A stretch of DNA of 17,646 nt, from assembly GCF_943193085.1 (NCBI RefSeq), contig NZ_CALPCU010000032.1, positions 1 through 17,646 of the forward strand, written 5' to 3'. This document shows positions 7,979 through 14,203 of this stretch, one piece after another. The notes below the pieces were generated by a model. It saw only the letters and a list, made by a program, of their open reading frames with translations, did no database searches and was not told the DNA's origin. A program made the translations under genes and the position numbers. The stretch's first letter is position 1; every line of letters begins with the position of its first letter. The DNA is from Vermiculatibacterium agrestimuris (lineage in GTDB: Bacteria > Bacillota > Clostridia > Oscillospirales > Oscillospiraceae).

Positions 7979-10900
7979 ATGGTTCAGTGGAGAAGAATAG
8001 AATATCGTTCGCGTAAAGCTCGCCGGGGGTCAAAGAGACCGCTGGCGGCTTTGCTTGCGTTTTCAATGCTTTCCGGGGCCTTTGCTCCGGCGGCTCACGC
8101 GGCTGCGGTCGGGGAATGGCCCCTTAAGATGGTGACGAATGTGGTTGACAGCACGGTCGACCCTGTTGTCCCTGACGGCACTGGCGAGGCTCCCACTGTT
8201 ACCATCGAAGTCAACGGTGTGATCGATCAGGCCCGAAAGCTTACCGGCTTTGTGGAGGTGGCGATCCGGGTCAAGCCCGGCGTGCTCCATCTGGCTGCTG
8301 ATGGCACCATTGTGTCCAGCACTATGGATCCGAACTATGACCATTCGGAGGTTCAGCCCTTCAGTTCTCTGGCCGTAGCCTTAGAGTACAGCGATAAGCT
8401 GACGCCCTGGGAATGGGAGCGGGTGGACGGAAACTGGAACCGCTTGGACGATGCGGAACCCTCCAATCAGACTACAGCTGTAGACATTTCCTCCGCTATT
8501 GGCGCAGGCTTCTCTGCTCGGAAAATGGTGGAGGTCGATCCACTGCATCAGTCCACCCGGATCGCCCACGCTGCGATCAGCCCCAAGGGTACCGTTGCCG
8601 ACGGCGGCACTGGGGACGACGGCTCGGCCCTTCCCCCCACTGTCACCCTCACCGGGGGCGGCTATCTCTACCTGATGGCGGAAAGCTTTACAGCCAAAGA
8701 TTTCAACGAAGAAGATACGGTTCTGGCTGTAGTGCGCTTTAAATATGACATAGACGAAACCAATGAGAACAACAACCCTTGGGGTACCATGTTTTCCAAG
8801 GGGCTTAATAACCCTGCGGTTACAGACTGGATCGATCCAAACAGTCCGAATTGCTTGGTGAAGTTGACGGATGCTGATACGTTGAATGATGTGATCGATC
8901 CCATCATTGATTGGGAGCTGATCTACGACAGCGGTAAGTCTGCGGCCCGGCCTGACGGCAATGGCATGTATTATTCGACCGACGATGAAAATGGCCGGGA
9001 AGCCTACGATACGTCGAAACCGGCTACGGATCCTGATTATATCAGCACCACCAGCAACCTTATGGAGGTAGCAACGGTAGATACGGCCACCCCAAGCACT
9101 ACAACTGTAGTCCCTGGGAAGGTCAACTACACTCTGGTCAATAAGCTCTCCTATAATTTTTCCAGCGGCGATTCGGCAGTCATCCTGTATTACGACTGGG
9201 ATGACCGGCACATCGGCACCCAAGTCCTGGATCCCGGTGACGCCCGGGAGGCAGTGAATGAGTACGTAGAGAAGAATTTTATTCACCCGGATTTGCGCTA
9301 CTCTGTCCACAAGGGTGATGCTAATTCTGTTGACTACACGGATAGTCTTCTTCGCGAAAATACTTATCGGGGCGAATATCCCTATGATGCGCCGGTGGCG
9401 ATCCCCGACGTGACCTCGCCGACCTATGAGGCTGACCTGGCGGCGTATCAGGCGCAGATCGCGGGTACTGTGGCGGCAGACGGTGCGGACTATCCGCTGA
9501 CCAATAAGCTGGACTATGTTTTTTATAAGCGCTATACGGAGATGAGCCAGACAGTCACTGACCCGGACGGAGTGCCCGACAGCGGGGACGAGACCGCCGC
9601 TGCTGCACAGACCCTGGTGGATCCGGACGGGGTTCCCGATTCCGGGGATGAGTATTATCATGTCGATGGCTACGCCGCTAAACTGTTGGGGAACCTGACT
9701 GCCGCCGATGTGGAGGAGCCGGGCCTGCTGGATCTGCCCTATATCTACGGCTGGGCGGTTGTGGACGACCTGGACGGCATCTCCGATGTGTGGACTACCC
9801 TGGGCACCGCCGAGCATACCCCCTATAGCGGCATGGACGCAAGCCAGACTCCTGTTGATACTACAGTGGACACCACCTATGGCGCAACGGGTGAGTGTCT
9901 GCAGTTTGCGGACTTCTCTGACCTGAAAAAGGGCCAGGTGGTTCGGGTGAAGGCCGTCTATGAGCCGGGGGCGGAGTTGCGGAATAATGAGCTTTATACG
10001 GCGATTACTCCTCCAACATATGAACGGTATGGACAGACGGATACTTCGCAGGGTGGCGTTTATGCAATCTCCTTTACATTTGCCCGAGTAAATGCTGATG
10101 GGAAGGGTGTTAGCCGAATGCGGGATCCTTCCATTCGTATTGATTATACGCCTGATGTGGAAGGTGTGGGGCAGAAGCCTTTCTCTGTAGGTATTGATTT
10201 GGAAAATCGTGATATTTTACCTGTAACCTATACCCCCTCCAGCGGCCTTATGTCGATGGAGTATTCTCTGCGTGATAAAACGCTGTACGATGCTACACGT
10301 TTGGCACAACCAACAATGGTGGGGTATAACTTTTATACTGGTTCAGAAAGATCGACACACTCAAACCTGTATAACATTGATGATAACTTTAATTATGAGG
10401 AACACCCGTACTCCCAGCACTTGGGGAGTATGGGCTTTGTCACAAAAGCAACATTCAATCAGCTGGCTAAGCTCTGCCGAGAGGCAGCTGAAACTGGAGT
10501 GATGGCAGACGTCAATACATACATTAACGTGGCAATGCTACATGATTTGAACTTTAAAGCGAGTGTAGCAGCAGATGGGACAACAACAGAATATATAGCA
10601 CTGCAAGCTACTCAATTTCGAGCCAAATTGGTTGATGCCTATCGTATTGCCAATGGTGCAGATTTGGATTGGCATCAAGTCCAATATCATTTGCTTAATT
10701 CTACATATTCCGGTGGCGTTGTCTCCGGTGGCCTCACCAACAATGGTGGTGTGATTTCTCCCGCTGCCAATACCCTGGCCTACAACTGGTGCCGCCTTGA
10801 CAACTGCTCCGGCGGTTCTTCTCCCATCAATACCTGGTCTGATTTGATGAAGGCGGCGGCAGACTACGTCTTTACCCCCAACACCAATGCCCTTAACCAA

Positions 10901-13900
10901 CTTCAGGACGTGTTCTACCTGCGTAAGGGGATCACTGCCCAGCCCTTCGCCGATAAGGACGAGATGAAGACCAAGCTCATTGCTGTGGTCACCGATCTGC
11001 AGACCAACGGCTTTACCCAGACCCAGGTGGAGGCCCTGTCCTGGCGGCAGATCCAGTATCTCATGGATGTGGGCGCCGCCGGTATTACCCCCGCCAATCT
11101 GCCGGTGAACTCCGACATCGCCCCCACCGGCTCCACCAAGAAGGACTACTGGTGGGAGAACGGGGGCGCCAAGACCATCTCCACCTGGCAGGAGCTGCTG
11201 GAGATCCAGTACCACATCATCAATGACAACTGGTTTGCCGGGGACGATGACAACTCCGGCTGGCGCAGCGGCTATACCAGCCCCACCACCCCCCTCACCG
11301 GCAGCGTCCGGGACAAGGATAGCGACGGGAACTGGAAGCCCACCACCGATCCCAACCCCTTTACCACCAAGTCGGTCTCCCTGCGCAAGGACGCCGCTGG
11401 CGCGGCCTTTGCCAACATCACCCAATTCGATACCGCCCTGAGCATGGCCATCTCCACCCTCACCGGGGAGGCGGCCTATCAGGGGGGCAGCTTTGCCAAT
11501 GTCTCCCTGATGGAGATCCAGCACGCCCTGCTGGGCAACGCCTACCGGACGGAGAGCGACCTGATGGACGACACCGTGGCGGGTACCATCAACTACTGGT
11601 GGATCACCGGCGCCTCCACCCCCAAGAATCTGAAGGAACTGGTCACCCTGGTCAAGCAAGTGGTGGACGGGGCTCCCGAGGATCTGCTGGACAACGTGAC
11701 CGTGGAGCTGGTGAGCAAGGCCCCCTTCTGGCTGCGCGCCGATGATGCGGGCACCACGTTCAGCAGCGACTCGGACCTCCATGATGCCCTTCTGTACGCA
11801 GTGGAGGAGTGGTGCAATGCAGGTAACGATCCTGCCACTGCCCCCTGGCCGGATACCACCAATACCAACTGGTCCAACGCTGCCACCCGGCAGGTGTGGA
11901 GCCAGCTCCAGAACCTGCTGCTGGGCAACCCCTACAACGGCGATCCCGACCCCGGCCCCACCTATGCCTTCTGGTGGTACGGGGACGGACATAAGCCCAT
12001 CACCAATCTGGAAGAGCTGCTGGAGGCCGCCTGGAACAGCTGGGGCGGCCCGGGCGGTACTGCGCCCAGTGATTCCAGCGACCCCAACGCCATGGACACT
12101 TTGACTGAGGCTGATTTGGGCTTTATTACCGGTACTTCTGTAGAAGAAGGCGGTGACCCTGCCGACTATGTTTATTTCCGTAAGAATACGAACGGGGATG
12201 CTTTTGACAGTATGGCCGATTTCAAGACGGCCCTGAAAGCGGCGCTCCAGAAGATAACGAACAGAGACGGAACACTGGACTATACCAAAGGGCAAAACTG
12301 GATCGTGGTTCAGCATCTGTTGTTGGGTAATAATTATCGTTCGGAGACTCAACTGCGTAATGACGGATCCATTGATTACTGGTGGGAAAACGGTGGCTCC
12401 AAGAGTGGGCCTACTGCGGATTACACATGGGCAAACCAAGTGGTTGGCGAGTTGACGCAGTTGGCCTCCAGGGTATTTAATGAGAGCAACTACACCACTC
12501 CTGCGACAGCCAACGATATTTTGCCTCATATTACTGATACAATGGCAAGAGCGCTGAATCTATGGAGCGATACCACAGGAAACGGTGGACATCAGCTAAG
12601 CAAGGAGGAGATCGCACAGCTGATTGTTGATGCGGAAGGCGATGCGTGGAATGGTAATTGGCAGAACACGCAGATTGGTGGAGCTGCTGGTGATGAAATC
12701 TGCCTGAGTTGGAAGGCGCTGCAATATTGGGTGTTGACAGGAGGACTGTCCGGAGGAACGCAAGAAACAGAAGCTAATATTGATTCCGGCAACTTGCTGA
12801 CTTCCGCCGGATGTGATTGGGCTCCTCTTGAGAACGACACGAAGGCAGTTCAATATACGACTGCAGATGCTTATGTGAGTGCATTGACATCGAAGGCATC
12901 GAGAATATTCAATGAAAGCGGCTATACAATATATCCGACAGCCAGCGATATTGAACCTTTCATTACACAGGATGACGTGGTAGGATTGAATCTGTGGAGC
13001 GATACCCCTATAAATGGGGGTCATCAGCTCAATAAAAGTGAAATTGCACAGACGATCATAGATGCGGAAGCTGATGCGTGGAACGGCGACTGGCAAAATA
13101 TTTGTATTGGTGGAAACGCTGGCGACGAAATATGCTTAGACTGGAAATCGCTTCAAAACTGGTTGATAACAGGTGGATCAGGAGCAGGAGCGCAGTTGAA
13201 TTTAAGTGCTTCTGACTATGACGCTATGAGTGCCATGGGTATCGATTGGTATCCGCCCAATGACCTTACAACACCGAATACCGCCAGTGTTCTTTCTTTG
13301 CGCGTACCCCTGAAGGCTCCGGCCCTGAAGCCTGTGGAGGAGAGCGAAACTACAGATGTAGTCACCTCGGAGGACGGCCTGCGTACTACCACGACAAAGA
13401 CGGTCACCACCACTGATTTCAAGGCTGGTACAGTTGAGATCCGCAAGGAGATCGAGACGGTACTTACGGTGGGAGACAAGCTTGTGACCACCACAGACGT
13501 CTATGTCACTACTGTAAATATGAATACCGGCGAGGTCACAGAGGCCCCGGCGGAGCTTGGGACGCCCGTCATTACTGACGCGGCGGACATTGGCACGCCT
13601 GAGCTTCCGGAAGAAACAGAGACCCCGGGGGAGACAGAGAAGCCGGAAGAGACGGAGCCTCCTGCCGAGACGGAGAAGCCGGAAGAGACGGAGCCTCCCG
13701 CCGAGACGGAGAAGCCGGAAGAGACGGAGCCTCCCGCCGAAACGGAAAAGCCGGAGGAGACGGAGCCTCCCGCCGAGACAGAGCAGCCGGAGGAGGCGGA
13801 GCCTCCTGCGGAGACGGAGAACCCGGAGGAGACGGAAAAGCCCGCGGAGCCGGAGGACAAGGAAAGTCCTGACGGGGCGGGTGAACCGGCGGAGGACAAA

Positions 13901-14203
13901 AAGGAGCCGGGTTCCAATGAGACGGAGGAGCCGTCCGCAGAGCAGGAGAGCGCGGAAAAGATGGAGACAGAGGAGGAAGAGGCAATGACAACAGCGGTTA
14001 CCGGCGTTAATGCTTCTCAACCTTTCTATCCTATCGCCACCCGTCAGCGGGCGCGCCGACTGCGCTGGCGCACAGACTCACCGCCCACTATGATCGCATG
14101 GGAGAATGAGGGGGCTTCCCCACAACTCTGGCGATTGCCGCTACCACGAATTTTTAGCATCTCGCAGCGCGATATCCTTACTATCGGGAGGACACGGAAA
14201 TGA
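7979..14203 (+). CDS. Secreted Trp-rich repeat protein with Glu/Pro-repeat tail
   Basis: A 2074-residue protein starting at ATG 7979. The signal peptide has a strongly basic n-region (RRIEYRSRKARRGSKR), a hydrophobic core (LAALLAFSMLSGAFAPA) and likely cleavage after AHA at residue 41. Residues about 68-256 are beta-rich, with FVEVAIRV, SLAVALEYSDKL and VLAVVRFKYD spaced somewhat like a cohesin-type sandwich (weak). Residues about 382-520 hold two NKL-hydrophobic blocks, one with ILYYDWDDRHIG. From about 890 to 1735 comes a Trp-rich array with seven Q-motif copies and recurring YWW-x-NGG. A Thr-rich segment (TTTTKTVTTTDF) leads to six 12-residue Glu/Pro repeats (1885-1956) and a basic tail ending TIGRTRK. 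There is no sortase motif or membrane segment. Base composition alternates strongly along the gene. Function unrecognised; surface or extracellular adhesion or structural role inferred. Confidence 0.92.
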   Translation: MVQWRRIEYRSRKARRGSKRPLAALLAFSMLSGAFAPAAHAAAVGEWPLKMVTNVVDSTVDPVVPDGTGEAPTVTIEVNGVIDQARKLTGFVEVAIRVKPGVLHLAADGTIVSSTMDPNYDHSEVQPFSSLAVALEYSDKLTPWEWERVDGNWNRLDDAEPSNQTTAVDISSAIGAGFSARKMVEVDPLHQSTRIAHAAISPKGTVADGGTGDDGSALPPTVTLTGGGYLYLMAESFTAKDFNEEDTVLAVVRFKYDIDETNENNNPWGTMFSKGLNNPAVTDWIDPNSPNCLVKLTDADTLNDVIDPIIDWELIYDSGKSAARPDGNGMYYSTDDENGREAYDTSKPATDPDYISTTSNLMEVATVDTATPSTTTVVPGKVNYTLVNKLSYNFSSGDSAVILYYDWDDRHIGTQVLDPGDAREAVNEYVEKNFIHPDLRYSVHKGDANSVDYTDSLLRENTYRGEYPYDAPVAIPDVTSPTYEADLAAYQAQIAGTVAADGADYPLTNKLDYVFYKRYTEMSQTVTDPDGVPDSGDETAAAAQTLVDPDGVPDSGDEYYHVDGYAAKLLGNLTAADVEEPGLLDLPYIYGWAVVDDLDGISDVWTTLGTAEHTPYSGMDASQTPVDTTVDTTYGATGECLQFADFSDLKKGQVVRVKAVYEPGAELRNNELYTAITPPTYERYGQTDTSQGGVYAISFTFARVNADGKGVSRMRDPSIRIDYTPDVEGVGQKPFSVGIDLENRDILPVTYTPSSGLMSMEYSLRDKTLYDATRLAQPTMVGYNFYTGSERSTHSNLYNIDDNFNYEEHPYSQHLGSMGFVTKATFNQLAKLCREAAETGVMADVNTYINVAMLHDLNFKASVAADGTTTEYIALQATQFRAKLVDAYRIANGADLDWHQVQYHLLNSTYSGGVVSGGLTNNGGVISPAANTLAYNWCRLDNCSGGSSPINTWSDLMKAAADYVFTPNTNALNQLQDVFYLRKGITAQPFADKDEMKTKLIAVVTDLQTNGFTQTQVEALSWRQIQYLMDVGAAGITPANLPVNSDIAPTGSTKKDYWWENGGAKTISTWQELLEIQYHIINDNWFAGDDDNSGWRSGYTSPTTPLTGSVRDKDSDGNWKPTTDPNPFTTKSVSLRKDAAGAAFANITQFDTALSMAISTLTGEAAYQGGSFANVSLMEIQHALLGNAYRTESDLMDDTVAGTINYWWITGASTPKNLKELVTLVKQVVDGAPEDLLDNVTVELVSKAPFWLRADDAGTTFSSDSDLHDALLYAVEEWCNAGNDPATAPWPDTTNTNWSNAATRQVWSQLQNLLLGNPYNGDPDPGPTYAFWWYGDGHKPITNLEELLEAAWNSWGGPGGTAPSDSSDPNAMDTLTEADLGFITGTSVEEGGDPADYVYFRKNTNGDAFDSMADFKTALKAALQKITNRDGTLDYTKGQNWIVVQHLLLGNNYRSETQLRNDGSIDYWWENGGSKSGPTADYTWANQVVGELTQLASRVFNESNYTTPATANDILPHITDTMARALNLWSDTTGNGGHQLSKEEIAQLIVDAEGDAWNGNWQNTQIGGAAGDEICLSWKALQYWVLTGGLSGGTQETEANIDSGNLLTSAGCDWAPLENDTKAVQYTTADAYVSALTSKASRIFNESGYTIYPTASDIEPFITQDDVVGLNLWSDTPINGGHQLNKSEIAQTIIDAEADAWNGDWQNICIGGNAGDEICLDWKSLQNWLITGGSGAGAQLNLSASDYDAMSAMGIDWYPPNDLTTPNTASVLSLRVPLKAPALKPVEESETTDVVTSEDGLRTTTTKTVTTTDFKAGTVEIRKEIETVLTVGDKLVTTTDVYVTTVNMNTGEVTEAPAELGTPVITDAADIGTPELPEETETPGETEKPEETEPPAETEKPEETEPPAETEKPEETEPPAETEKPEETEPPAETEQPEEAEPPAETENPEETEKPAEPEDKESPDGAGEPAEDKKEPGSNETEEPSAEQESAEKMETEEEEAMTTAVTGVNASQPFYPIATRQRARRLRWRTDSPPTMIAWENEGASPQLWRLPLPRIFSISQRDILTIGRTRK
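9560..9652 (+). repeat. Direct repeat encoding DPDGVPDSGDE twice
   Basis: The 11-residue peptide DPDGVPDSGDE is encoded at 9560-9592 and again at 9620-9652, exactly 60 bases apart, with several silent differences. Its D-x-D-G-x-x-D spacing is like the short calcium-binding repeats of thrombospondin type 3-like linkers. Silent divergence suggests an older duplication kept for the peptide. Confidence 0.75.
10664..13177 (+). repeat. Seven-copy Trp/Gln helical motif array in gene 2
   Basis: Seven copies of a motif W-x-x-hydrophobic-Q-[YHN]-x-L start near 10664 (LDWHQVQYHLL), 11036 (LSWRQIQYLM), 11501 (VSLMEIQHALLGNAY), 11891 (QVWSQLQNLLLGNPY), 12293 (QNWIVVQHLLLGNNY), 12704 (LSWKALQYWVLTGG) and 13136 (LDWKSLQNWLITGG). 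Copies 2 to 5 belong to units that begin with an LRK-like strand (FYLRKG, VSLRKD, FWLRAD, VYFRKN) at 10910, 11375, 11723 and 12170; after the Q-motif these units carry a WW block (DYWWENGG, NYWWITG, FWWYGDG, DYWWENGG). Unit length varies between about 115 and 155 residues. I know no named family for it. Confidence 0.75.
12425..13264 (+). repeat. Two tandem ~145-residue repeats at the end of the Trp-rich array
   Basis: Copy 1 (12425-12859) and copy 2 (12860-13264) share, in order, ASR-[VI]-FNES-x-Y, PTA-x-DI-x-P-[HF]-I, LNLWSDT-x-x-NGGHQL, EIAQ-x-I-[VI]-DAE-x-DAWNG-[ND]-WQN, and GDEICL-x-W-x-[AS]-LQ. The copies are clearly homologous but well diverged in DNA, and this part of the gene is AT-richer than its flanks. 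The single conserved Cys in GDEIC recurs in both. Confidence 0.85.
13631..13846 (+). repeat. Six tandem 36-base repeats encoding a Glu/Pro/Thr dodecapeptide
   Basis: Six in-frame 36-base units encode ETEKPEETEPPA and variants (ETEQPEEAEPPA, ETENPEETEKPA). Units 2 (13667-13702) and 3 (13703-13738) are identical; unit 1 differs from them by two bases, and later units accumulate changes. Such near-identical short arrays change copy number by slippage. The peptide is an extended acidic stalk, similar in character to the tail of gene 1. Confidence 0.9.
14186..14203 (+). promoter_or_regulatory. Ribosome binding site and ATGA overlap between genes 2 and 3
   Basis: GGGAGG at 14186-14191 sits 8 bases before ATG 14200. 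That ATG shares bases with the TGA stop of gene 2 at 14201-14203. The four-base ATGA overlap is typical of translational coupling, which fits the absence of a terminator or convincing promoter between the two genes. Confidence 0.8.

Noticed and set aside
8381..9817. Minus-strand open frame of about 480 codons opposite the N-terminal half of gene 2
   Set aside because: No start signal or domain evidence, and the plus-strand frame has a signal peptide and Shine-Dalgarno.
10538..12529. Minus-strand open frame of about 660 codons opposite gene 2
   Set aside because: It follows the repeats of the plus-strand gene, has low-complexity Gly/Val/Ile composition and no domain; best read as a shadow of biased codon use.
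13501..14020. Minus-strand repeat frames opposite the 36-base array
   Set aside because: The repeat peptides (for example SVSAGGSVSSGF) simply mirror the plus-strand repeat.
14130..14165. Possible promoter just before gene 3 (TTGCCG near 14135)
   Set aside because: No acceptable -10 element at the right distance, and the ATGA overlap already explains translation.
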